Assembly (NCBI GenBank): GCA_033032865.1
Contig: JAWHQI010000099.1
Location: 1,807,001-1,871,000 of the forward strand
DNA length: 64,000 nt
Direction: 5' to 3'
Source: Dactylorhiza incarnata
Taxonomy: Eukaryota; Streptophyta; Magnoliopsida; Asparagales; Orchidaceae
Shown: positions 35,512 to 45,175 of the stretch, in pieces
Layout of the letters: every line of letters begins with the position of its first letter
How positions within the stretch are numbered: the stretch's first letter is position 1
Notes under the pieces: model-generated
Seen by the model: the letters and a program-made list of their open reading frames with translations, nothing else
Told to the model about the DNA's origin: nothing
Database searches by the model: none
Translations under genes and position numbers: made by a program

Positions 35512-36955
35512 AAGGAATGTCATAATATCAAGCAGTAAAATAGGCCGAAAGCAGAGGCCATAATATCAAGAAGTAAAATAGGCCGAAAGCAGAGGCCATA
35601 ATATCAGGACCAGTGCGAGACTGGAGAATTGAAAGTACAGAAAGTAGATGCGGGGGACCAGTGCGAGACTGGAATTAAAGATACTGAAAGCAGTAAATAA
35701 GGACCAGTACGAGACTGGAGGAAGTAAATAAATAAACAGGTTAGTAGTCCAATCACTCCATAATAGGAGGCTTCAAAGTCGACTCCGTTTTAGGAGGAAA
35801 GTTCTGTTCCATCTCCGTTCATAGGAGGAAATTCTGTTCCATCTCCGTTCATAGGAGGAAATTCTGTTCCATCTTCGTTCATAGGAGGAAATTCTGTTCT
35901 TTCTCCATTCATAGGAGTTTACTTATATTTTATGAGGTTTCTTATTTTTCGTGGAATTCCTTATTTCCGTATGCCTTGGGGTCATATTTTAAATATCCGG
36001 ACGTTATCGAATTGGCGGCGTCGCCTCGCGATTGTGACCTTAACTGCGCGTCGACATTTTTTACTTTTAAAAGAAATCCAAACTTTTTAAAGGGTACGAT
36101 CCAGCCGCCCAAGCTTCCCATAATTTTTGGAGACTTGCTGGAGGAGAGCGTGATTTATTATTAATTCATAACATAGGTTTTAAGCATATAAAAATAGTAA
36201 ACCTATTTCAAAAATTCCAAAATAATTACAGCGGCTGTAGGTCGGTAGTAGAAAGCTTCCCAAATTTTCTCAAAATTTTCCATCACTGTTACGGTTCTCT
36301 GATAATTCAAAAACCCCAAAAATCATGGTATTTTAATTTCTAAAAATACTAAATCTCCTTTAAAAATTATGAAATTTTTACAGGAGCTAGCCCTTGCCAA
36401 GATGAGCAACTTTGATGTTGAAAGTTTTTGCATTTGGGGATCATATAGGGTCCAGAAAATTCACATAACAAATTAAATTATTAAATTATAAAACTTTATA
36501 AATTTATAATTTTTTGTTAGGACTTCCTCCGCCGCCTGCACCAGACAGCCCCCTTACGGGCCTCCTCCACCGCCAGCCGGCTATGGCTCCGCCCCCGGAC
36601 GACTCCTAGGGGGCGGGCGCTCCCTCCGGCGGTGGTCCGGCGGCCTGTCGCCGCCGGCCCCCGCCGGAGTTGATTTTTATCAAAATCTGCATGGAGGAGA
36701 GGGAGGGCGGTGGCGGCGCTCCGGTCGCTGGCATTTGCATGTGATGCATCCGGTATTGAGGGAGGGAGGAGAGGAGAAGATCCCACCCTGTTTGGGGGCC
36801 TCCGAGAGCTTTCGGCGAGTTCCGCCATTGGAGGTGGTGGAGGGTGGTGGAGGTTCGGCTCGCATTTTCCGGCGAGGTGGAGCTCCGGCAGAGGTTTGGA
36901 TGGGCTCGACTGAGATGGGGGAGAGGTGTGTGTTGCTCTGGAGGAGGTGGGGCTT

Positions 36956-36964
36956 CTTTTATAG
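36956..36964 (-). promoter_or_regulatory. TATA box of GB 5' LTR
   Basis: CTATAAAAG on the minus strand; this would be the active promoter copy of the element, about 3.9 kb before the LTR end. Confidence 0.65.
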
Positions 36965-38420
36965 GGGTGGCAGTGGCCTCCCCTTCCCTCCTCTTCCTTC
37001 CTGTTTAGCCAAACCACAACCATGGTTGGACCCAACCATGGTTGATTAAAGGGGCAGCTGGCAGCAATCCGTTGGAGGGGAGGTGTACCTGCTGGGGTTA
37101 GAGATATGGTTAGGGAGACCCATGGTTGAGGGTGGGTTTAAAAATATCTAAATCCACTAATAGGCTTGGAGTTGGCCAAGGTTTGGATCCATGCCATGAG
37201 ATATCTCCTCTACTCCATTGGCTTGGGCTTGGTTAGGCTAGGCTTGGATAGTCCAATGAGGACTCACCTCTTGGATTTGTGTTTTCTCTTTTTGGTTTGA
37301 GTGGAGGAGATGAGTTGGAGGGGGTTTGGTTGGCCTTGATCTCCTTTGCCTTGAGATTAGAGCATGCTTGTTGATTAGCCAATCAAGAGTTGGCATGAGG
37401 ATTGATGTCCATCAGCCATGAATGAAGATGCGTGGCTTGGGTTTAAGTGGAGCTTGGGTGGAGAGAGTTTGAGTTTTTAAGAAAATTACCTCTTTGAGGG
37501 TTGACCAAGGTCAACCCTAAGTGGGTACCCCATAAGGGTCAAGGTCAATATGGGTCTGAGTCATCGAGTGTCGGGTCACCATGGACGTGGCAGGGTTGAA
37601 ATCCAGCGTTTACGTATCTCGAAAATCTTATAATTTTACGAACGTTTATTTTTATTTATTTGACTAAATGACGTCGGAATCGAGCGAAACAAATTTTATT
37701 GTACTCGTACCGGCTATACAAGTCTAATGCAGCTGACAGAATTCAATTCGGAGTTCGTTTGCTCAATATTCTAAAATGGCGTTGTTGCGACGCTCGATAT
37801 TACTCAAAATAGTCATTTTCTCCAAACGACCTCGGATTGGAACGAAACGAATTCTGTTGCACTCGTATCGGCCATACGAGTCTAACGCAACTGACGGAAT
37901 TCAAATTGGAGTTCGTTTGCTAAACATTTGAAAATGACGTTGTTGCGACGCTCGATATTACTCAAAATAGTCGTTTTCTCCAAACGACCTCGGATTGGAA
38001 TGAAACGAATTCTGTTGCACTCGTATCGGTCATACGAGTCTAACGCAACTGACAGAATTCAATTCGGAGCACGTATGCTCCATATTCAAAAATCGCGTTG
38101 TCGTGACGCGCTACGATACTCAAAATAGTCATATTCTACATATGACCTCGGATCGAAACGAAATGAGTTCCGTTGCACTCGTATCAACTATTTGAGTCTA
38201 ACGCAACTGACGGAAGTCGATTCGGAGCACGTATGTTCAATAAATAATTTTGACGTTGCGACGAAGCACAATGCTACCCAAAACAGTTATTTCTCCAAAT
38301 GACCACCATTATTAGGTGGTGAAGGTCGAGTCGTGGTTGTCCTATGACCCAGCCAAAGCTCTTCCAAGGGTTCAACCGACCCGGCTAGACCCCTTTTTTA
38401 AATTGGGATGTTACATACAC

Positions 38421-38719
38421 GCCCTCGGTCACGCCCTTGACCAAGGGCATGTACTTGGCATGATCGAAGCTGGTGCGGGGTAGACGCCTTCTGGCTTCAA
38501 TGCGAGCATTACGTGCGCGTCATGCCCTAGGTCACGCCCGTGACCTAGGGCATGTAATCTTTGAAACAGCGCCTGGCGGGAAGCTTTCAGGTGGGAAGTG
38601 GCGCGGGAAGTGATCACGCTCGTGACTAGATGCCACGCCCCTGGTCACGCCCGTGACCTGGGGCGTGTAATTTTAAATGACGTGACAGGCTGATCTGGTT
38701 GCAGGATGCGGGTCATGGT
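38421..38719 (-). mobile_element. 3' LTR of A2, second segment
   Basis: Continues the A2 LTR after GB and matches about 46177-46482. It contains several palindromes of the form GGTCACGCCCGTGACC. It ends with the atggt duplication of the next insertion. Confidence 0.85.
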
Positions 38720-39388
38720 TGTTGGATCTTGAGGCACCCTTAGAGGGGGTGAATAAGGGTTTTAGAAAACTTTTATATTTAATATAAAACTTTTGATATT
38801 TTATTTGAATGAGAGTGAATCAAAAGTAAAGATTAGTAAATTAATTAAAACAAATAAGAAAAGATATGATAATAATATATAATATTTGATTACAAGATGT
38901 GATTTCTATGATGCTAGAAATCGAAGGCAAAATATGAAATATCCTTTTTGTTTTCTATACCGACTCTTCTCACCAAGAACCGGCTGGCTTTAGCTGATCT
39001 CTCCCCAATTACGGTCTCAAGACGCTCTAGCCCTTCTATCCCCAGAAAGGCCTCGAGCACCCCTAGATCTACTCCCTAGACCAGTCACCACCACGAGGCG
39101 AATTCCTCCTTAAGTCCTACTCAAACCTAGTCGCCAACACGAGACAAATTTACTCCACGATTATAATAAAAGAGTTACAAAACAAAATACAAAACACAAT
39201 AAAAACTCCCTATGAAGAATTCTGGAGATGGAGAATGTGACGACCCGGTGCCGGCCCTCTCTGGATCACACAAGGACCACTGTGACCTCACCTGGCATCG
39301 TCCGGGCTGCAGCCCAAGCACCCAACCCCTCTCCCTCCATGGACGGATTGTTGGTCGCCACAACCTCTCTTTGATGAGGCAAACTAGA

Positions 39389-39468
39389 TAGTTAAGCATG
39401 CACCACGCGGACTTCCCAGGAGGTCACCCATCCCAGAACTACTCCAGCCCGAGCACTCTTAACTATGG
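39389..39468 (-). ncRNA. 5S rRNA-like segment (pseudo-5S)
   Basis: On the minus strand GTTAAGAGTGCTCGGGC, GAGTAGT and GGATGGGTGACCTCCTGGGA match positions from about 47 to 105 of plant 5S rRNA, covering the internal pol III promoter boxes. The 5' half of 5S is absent, so this is not a functional rRNA gene. Confidence 0.8.
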
Positions 39469-39556
39469 AGTTTTTCCACTTCTCATCACCAATTGAGCTG
39501 CATCAAAGAGAGGTTGTGGCCACCAACAACACGCCTGTGGAGGGAGAGGGGTTTTT

Positions 39557-39605
39557 CCCAGGATGGGTGACCTCCTGGGAAGTCTGCGTGGTGCATGCTT
39601 AACTA
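39557..39605 (+). ncRNA. Partial 5S-like segment, opposite orientation
   Basis: CAGGATGGGTGACCTCCTGGGA (C box) on the plus strand in the second arm of the same LTR. Confidence 0.7.
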
Positions 39606-39757
39606 TCGAGTTTGCCTTATCAAAGAGAGGTTGTGGCCACCAACAACCCGCCCTTGGAGGGAGAGGGGTTGGGTGCTTGGGCTGCAGCCCGGATGATGCT
39701 AGGTGAGGTCATAGTGGTCCTTGTATGATCTACAGAGTGCCGGCACTGGGTCGTCAC

Positions 39758-39918
39758 AAAAAAAGTGCAGCTCAATTGGTGATGAGATGTGGAAGAAATC
39801 CATAGTTAAGTGTGTTCGGGATGGAGTAGTACTGGGATGGGTGACCTCCTGGGAAGTCTGCATGCTGCATGCTTAACTATTGAGTTTTCCTCATCAAAGG
39901 GAGATTGTGCACTTTTTT
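39758..39918 (+). other. TRIM interior: 5S-like unit with terminal T run
   Basis: Begins AAAAAAAGTGCAGC and ends GTGCACTTTTTTT, a 12-base inverted repeat. It holds a 5S-like segment at 39804-39874 (GTTAAGTGTGTTCGGG, GAGTAGTACTGGGATGGG). The seven Ts at 39913-39919 lie downstream and could act as a pol III terminator. Confidence 0.7.
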
Positions 39919-40435
39919 TGCAACGACCCAGTGTCGGCCCACTCTGGATCACACAAGGACCACTGTGACCTCACCTGGCATAATCCGGGATGCAGCCCAA
40001 GTACCCAACCCCTCTCCCTCCACGGGCGGGTTGTTGGTGGCCATAGCCTCCCTTTAATGAGGTGATAGTTAAGCATGCAGCATGCGAACTTCCCAGGAGG
40101 TCACCCATCCCAGAACTACTCTAGCCCGAGCACGCTTAACTATGGAGTTTTTCCACTTCTCATCACCAATTGAGCTGCATCAAAGAGAGGTTGTGGCCAC
40201 CAACAACCCGCCCGTGGAGGGAGAGGGGTTTTTCCCAGGATTGGTGACCTTCTGGGAATTCTGCGTGGTGCATGCTTAACTATCGAGTTTGCCTCATCAA
40301 AGAGAGGTTGTGGCCACCAACAACCCGCCCGTGGAGGGAGAGGGGTTGGGTTCTTGGGCTACAGCCCGGACGATTCCAGGTGAAGTCACAGTGGTCCTTG
40401 TGTGATCCAGAGTGGGTCGGCACTGGGCCGTTACA
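39919..40435. repeat. Second palindromic LTR of the TRIM
   Basis: Same inverted structure as the first LTR. The minus-strand 5S-like segment is at 40066-40145 and the partial plus-strand one at 40237-40283. Confidence 0.9.
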
Positions 40436-41136
40436 GAGAAGGCTCGCTGAATAATCTCGAAGTTGATGTGTGCGTTCTTCGCGTTGAGTAAGCGTTGATC
40501 CGATCCTCCTTGAATTATTCTCTCGAGTTTGTGTGGGAGATGATGGTCTGGAAAATATGGCCCTCTTAGAGTTTCTGAAGTGCTGGAATATGGCTCTCTT
40601 CAATCAGTAGTGGGAGAAGATGGAATCCACCAATTTATAGGACTGAAAGCTAACGACGGTGTTAAGGATAATGTCTGGCGTTGACCTAGTATAGAAATGT
40701 TTTGATGGCTCGGATCTTCAAAACAGGAAGGAGATACTGCACTTTAGGAAACATTCATTTTAGGCAACCCTAACGCTGGCGTTAGGTCAGATTATTCCTA
40801 AAGTGCTCCTTCAATCACAGCAGCTTCCCTCCTTGGCATATCGTCGAATGTCAACGCTGGCATTAAGTCATAACGCCTGGCGTTAGACCACTTTCATCAT
40901 CTCAGCGGCAAGCCATATCATCGAGTGTCAACGCCGGTGTTAAGACCTAACGCCTGGTGTTAGACCACTTTCATCATTTCATCTTGTGGCCAATTTCAGA
41001 CCATCAATGTAGCTTCCTAGTGTCAATTTAGTTCAAACCTGCATGCTAAAAGCACAATGGCAAACAAGATCAAATACAAGCAGGATTTGTTATTCTCAAA
41101 TCAAAGGAATGCAGAAAACCATGTTCCAACAATGGT

Positions 41137-41350
41137 CGTGACCTGGGTCACTCCCTTGGTCACGCTCGTAACCTAGGGCGTGTACTTGGCGAATCTTCAC
41201 GGAATGGGCTCGGGGTGGCGGCAGCAAGTCTGGAACACATCTTAGGCTGTCACGCCCGTGACCTTGGGTATGTACTTGCAATTTTTGCTCAAAATGCTCA
41301 GAAAACCTGAAAACCCCAGAATAAGCTTAAGTTAGCTTATATAAATGATT
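41137..41350 (-). mobile_element. 3' LTR of A2, third segment
   Basis: Matches 46483-46704 and stops after GCTTATATAAATGA, about 100 bp before the end seen in the 5' LTR. The terminal part has been lost or replaced. Confidence 0.8.
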
Positions 41351-42422
41351 TCGGGTGCATATATTTAGGGGATAATGAATTTTATCCTATTACTTCATGG
41401 CATATAGTCTTTTAAATGATTTCGGGTGCATATATTTAGGGGATAATGAATTTTATCCTCTTATTCCCATGACATATGATCTTTTACTATATTTTTTTTA
41501 TTTGCCAACAAAAGATGGGGGATAAAGAAATATTTCTAGTTTTTTCAATTAAACTATTTTGAGAGCAACTTTTTAGTGGAATGAAGTTTCCTAAGATCTT
41601 AAAAGTTAGTAGATAATATAATAAAAATCTAAGGTTGTTTAGCCAATTTACTACAAAGTGAAGCCATTTAAAATCAAAAAGAGAAGTAGTGCTAAATAAG
41701 ATCTCTAATTGAATTAAAAACATAAAGTGTTTCTTAAAATTAAATTACCTTAAATTTAAATCTAACGAATTCTGATAAAAACAAAACGTTTAGCTAGATT
41801 AAAAAAAGTACAAATGCTTATATTTACTTTTCAAACTAGATTTCTAGAGAATAGTAAAAGCACAAAGTAAGGGCGAATAAATATATATATATATATATTA
41901 GACTTCCCGAGGTCTACCCGGTGAAGGGTTCGCAAGGTACTAGGAGGTGCGATGGGATGACAAACTCAAACCTCCCTTTTCAAGAAATTAGATTTTTATA
42001 ATATTTTTTTTTAAATTTGGTTTCTTTTTATAAATTGAAGAGAAAGTCTAGAAAACTACACTACACTCACTTAAAGTTAAACATTGTCCTCAATGTTTAT
42101 TACTAAGTATGAAGTATCATCAAGTTAATAAAAAAATGCAATAAATGAAAGGAGGGGAGAAGAGGGCTTCCCTGATTGGTAGATTGGGTTGGCGAAACAA
42201 AAACCTGCAAAATAAGATAAACAAACAAAGCAAAAGCAAGAAAAAGGATAACGTTGGGGTGCCTCCCAAGAGCGCTTTGTTTAGCGTCGCGTAGCTTGAC
42301 TAATTAAAACGAGGGGTCAATCTCCTTAATATTTGAATTTTTACATGCAATTATATCGCGGTGATTGTTTAAAATTTTTATAAATTCGAAATTTTCCGAA
42401 TCATTAAGCACAGAATAAATAG
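41351..42422 (-). other. A2 3' untranslated region
   Basis: Contains a 62-bp direct duplication at 41353-41475 (TTTCGGGTGCATATATTTAG in each copy), a TA run at 41879-41898, and a segment at 41898-41985 that recurs at 44958-45050. The frame KALLGRHPN at 42275-42245, known from the 3' region of Athila elements, shows that the deletion removed the polymerase part. No gene. Confidence 0.65.
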
Positions 42423-43225
42423 TCACAGACAATTTTGAACTTTTCCTAAAAAATTATAGTTGATGTGATCCGGGAGTTGTTTTGATTCTAAACTTGACGG
42501 CTCTTCATATGATGGTTTAATTTTAAAATTATTTTCTTTAATTTGTTCAAAATTGAGCGGCTGAGTTATTTCCTTAAGATAAGAAGTAGTTTCAAATTCT
42601 AGATTTTCAAAAATAGGAGAAGTTATTTCAGCAAAGGTCGACAATTCTTTTTCAAAATTTGACTCTAAGATGAAACAAGATTTGTCGTTAGGAAGTATAT
42701 TTCTTACGGAAGTGTCGATACTAAAAGTAACTTCTTCATCCCCCACTCGTAGGAGAAGTTTTCTGTTATTCACGTCAATTATTGCTCGGGCGGTGGCTAG
42801 GAAGGGTCGTCTGAGTATGAGGGGTACTTCAGCGTCCTCTTCGATATCGAGGATGACAAAGTCTACCAGGAAGATAAACTTGTCAACCTTCACTAGCACA
42901 TCCTCTATGAATCCTATTGGGTACTTAACTAGCCGGTTTGCTAGCTGGATGCTCATTTTTGTTGGACTTGGATTGCCTAAACCAAATTTTTGAATAAAGA
43001 AAACGGCATCAAATTAATACTAGCGCCTAAATCGGCCAAGGCGTCCTTGATTAATAAATTGCCGAATAAACACGGGATGGAAACCCATCCCGGATCATTT
43101 ACTTTTTGCGGTAATTTACTTAACACAATCGCCGAACATTCTACGTTAAGAGAAACAAGTGAAATATCTTCAAGTTTATTTTTATTTGATAGCAAATCTT
43201 TGAGATATTTTGCGTATTTAGGCAT
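42423..43225 (-). pseudogene. A2 retropepsin region
   Basis: Frame 43225-42977 gives VNDPGWVSIPCLFGNLL and the active site ADLGASINLMPFSLFKNL (D-L-G-A-S as in Athila). Then, in another frame, 42956-42423 gives QLANRLVKYPIGFIEDVLVK, VDFVILDIEEDAEVPLIL and RRPFLATARAIIDV, the conserved C-terminal half. A frameshift at about 42970 splits the two. It ends with PDHINYNFLG and a stop just where the reverse transcriptase should follow. Confidence 0.85.
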
Positions 43226-44679
43226 TTGAGAGAGTGTCCCGCAGAATGGAATGTTAATTTTTATTTGTTTTAAAATATTTATAAATTTTTTATATTGCTC
43301 CTCGTTGCGCTCATTTTGATTTTTAGAATGATAAGGGATAGAAGCTAGGAGCTTGAATATTACGCGGAGCTAAATCAGAAGAAATTGAATGCGGAGGTGG
43401 GGTTGTAACATTTACCTCGGGCTCGGCCAAATTTGAAGATTTTACCTCCTTTCCGCTACAAAGGGTTATTGCGTTGACGCTCTCCTGTGGATTGGGCTCA
43501 GTATTGCCCGGTAGAGCTCCTTGCTGGCGTTTGGAGAACATCTTGGTGAGCTGTCCAATCTGATTTTCCAAGCTTTTAATAGATCCAGAAAGGTTCCAGA
43601 TATTGGACTCATTAGAGCTAACGTATTTAGTGAAGACCTCTTCAAGTGAAGAGGGCTTGTGTGGTGGTGGCGGAGCGAATCCGGGAGGATTCACTTGTGG
43701 TGGGCGTTAAGCATTATTCGGGTTGCTCCATGAAAAATTAGGGTGGTTTCTTAAATCTGAATTATAGCTATTATTGAAAGGAATATTATTATTTGGGTTA
43801 TAAGGAGGGTGATAGGAGTTCCTCATATAATCTACATGCTCTTGAATAAAATTATTATTATTATTATTAAAATTATTATTATTATTAGCCCAATTAGTGG
43901 CGGAGGAAGCAGACATCTCCGCACTTGCTTTGTGAGCATTTCTACTTGAAGTGCTAAATTCGGGGTGGCCTCGACTTCAAAGAGTTCGGTCGGCTTGTTA
44001 GGGCGCGACCGTGGCGCATTCCACTGATAGGCATTCATTGTCATCTCCTAAAAAAGCTCTTGAGCGGCCTTGGGGGTTTTGTTATTAAGGGTTTCCCCTG
44101 CGACTGCATCAATCATATGCCTCGTTTGGAGATTTAAACCATTGTAGAAAGTTTGAACTTTTGCCACATCGGGAGAGCATGATGGGGACATCTCCGCAAA
44201 AGTTACTTGAAGCGCTCTCATGTGTCGTAGAGAGACTCCGAGTCTATATGCGCGAAGGAGAGAATGTCCGTACATAATTTAGCGGACTTTGCCGGAGGAA
44301 AATATTTCGTTAAAAATTTCTTCGTCATCTCGGCCCATGTAGTGATGGAACCTCTAGGAAGAGATCTCAACCACTGGTTGGCCTTAGTCCGCAAAGAGAA
44401 AGGAAATAAATGCAAACGAATGGCGTCATCAGTGACGCCATTTATCTTAAATGTATCGCAAATTTCCAAAAATTTTAATAAATGTAAATTATGATCTTCA
44501 TCTGGTAAGCCATCAAATATGACGGTTTGTTGTACCATTTGAATGATACTCATTTTAATTTCAAAATTATTATTCGCCATCGTCGGGCGAATAATACTAG
44601 ATTGTGCTCCCTCCCAATTTGGTCTCGCATAATAGGACATAGTCCGTAGCGATGCCTCATTATGGTCGGGATCTTCCAT
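43226..44679 (-). pseudogene. A2 Gag
   Basis: Frame 44679-44218 begins MEDPDHNEASLRTMSYYARP and contains the Retrotrans_gag core (LHLFPFSLRTKANQWLRSLP, TTWAEMTKKFLTKYFPPAKS). It continues with frameshifts through 44275-44048, 43916-43707 (Asn-rich) and 43694-43323 (FSKRQQGALPGNTEPNPQE, ITLCSGKEV). No zinc knuckle was found. Four frames are needed, so Gag is broken. Confidence 0.85.
43846..43886. repeat. (TTA)n trinucleotide repeat inside A2 gag
   Basis: Two TTA runs joined by AAA, read on the minus strand as Asn-rich codons. Confidence 0.9.
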
Positions 44680-45151
44680 TATTCCTTCGTTAGTTACTAC
44701 GATTGACTCTTCGCGAATTATTGGTAGATCACTAAATCAGAGACGTCACCGCAAGGTGCGCTCAATTTTCGGATCAAAACACAATTCAAGATTAATTGAA
44801 GAGTTTCCCCGGGCCATAAACTAAAAGAAAAGAAAAAAAAGAAAAAAAAGCGAAAAGAATAAAAAGGTGAAGAAGTAAAAATTAAAATTATTATAATATT
44901 ATTATAATAATATATATATATATATAATTTTTTTCAAAAAGCGGGTTAAGTTAGTCCCGGACTTCCCGAAGTCTACCCTGTGAAGGGTTCGCACGGTACT
45001 AGGAGATGCGATGGGATGACAAGCCCAAATCTCACTTTCCAAGAATTTAAGTTGCGCCTTTTAAGATTTTGTAAACAATTTGAGAGAGGGGTGAGAAGAA
45101 AGAGAACGATAAAATTAATAGATATTCTTTTTTTTGAAATATCAACTCAAT
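44680..45151 (-). other. A2 5' leader
   Basis: Between gag start and primer site. Includes AT runs at 44890-44930 and the segment 44958-45050 shared with 41898-41985. No gene. Confidence 0.65.
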
Positions 45152-45169
45152 TCCCCGGCAACGGCGCCA
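45152..45169 (-). other. Primer-binding site of A2 (tRNA-Asp)
   Basis: TGGCGCCGTTGCCGGGGA on the minus strand, the standard Athila tRNA-Asp site without mismatch. Confidence 0.92.
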
Positions 45170-45175
45170 AAAACA

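Larger units (their letters stand above)
25129..38415 (-). mobile_element. Giant-LTR non-autonomous gypsy derivative GB (LARD-like)
   Basis: A complete 13.3-kb element with tacac duplications and two LTRs, 25129-30944 (5816 bp) and 33102-38415 (5314 bp), flanking only 2157 bp. On the minus strand the LTR starts TGTAACATCCC and ends GATCTTACA. A tRNA-Met-like primer site follows the 5' LTR and the GGACGAAA block precedes the 3' LTR, which places it near Tekay-type chromoviruses. No gag or pol sequence is present, so any movement would depend on proteins of another element. The LTR is made largely of tandem arrays. LTRs differ by few bases per hundred by eye, so the insertion is fairly young. 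Confidence 0.93.
33102..38415 (-). mobile_element. 5' LTR of GB (5314 bp)
   Basis: Colinear with the 3' LTR. The offset between the two is constant (7973 bp) up to the array and again constant (about 7470 bp) after it, so nearly the whole length difference is in the hairpin array. Confidence 0.93.
39236..39757. repeat. First palindromic LTR of the TRIM
   Basis: Arms of about 200 bp, 39236-39436 and 39557-39757, are reverse complements with scattered mismatches, separated by about 120 bp. Each arm includes the CCCAAGCACCCAACCCCTCT word or its complement. Confidence 0.9.
39236..40435. mobile_element. Cassandra-type TRIM with palindromic LTRs, 1200 bp
   Basis: Bounded by gagaa at 39231-39235 and 40436-40440. 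LTR copies are 39236-39757 (522 bp) and 39919-40435 (517 bp), and the interior is 161 bp. Ends are TGTGACGACCC and GGGCCGTTACA. Both LTRs and the interior contain 5S rRNA-like segments with the sequence GGATGGGTGACCTCCTGGGA or near variants. Cassandra elements are known TRIMs with 5S sequence in their LTRs; here each LTR is additionally a long inverted repeat. No protein is encoded. Confidence 0.8.
38720..41131. mobile_element. Copia-type solo LTR, itself carrying a TRIM
   Basis: Starts TGTTGGATCTTGAGGCACCC and ends ATGTTCCAACA, with atggt at 38715-38719 and 41132-41136. Subtracting the nested TRIM leaves about 1.2 kb without coding sequence or primer site. The start resembles SIRE/Maximus-type copia LTRs, an assignment from memory of the family. 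The right part has repeated inverted AACGCTGGCGTTAG words (about 40650-40970). A single LTR with intact duplication points to LTR-LTR recombination. Confidence 0.8.

Noticed and set aside
39389..40283. 5S rRNA genes
   Set aside because: Only the 3' half of 5S is present in each segment, with substitutions, and the copies sit in the LTRs and interior of a TRIM; they are not full rRNA genes.
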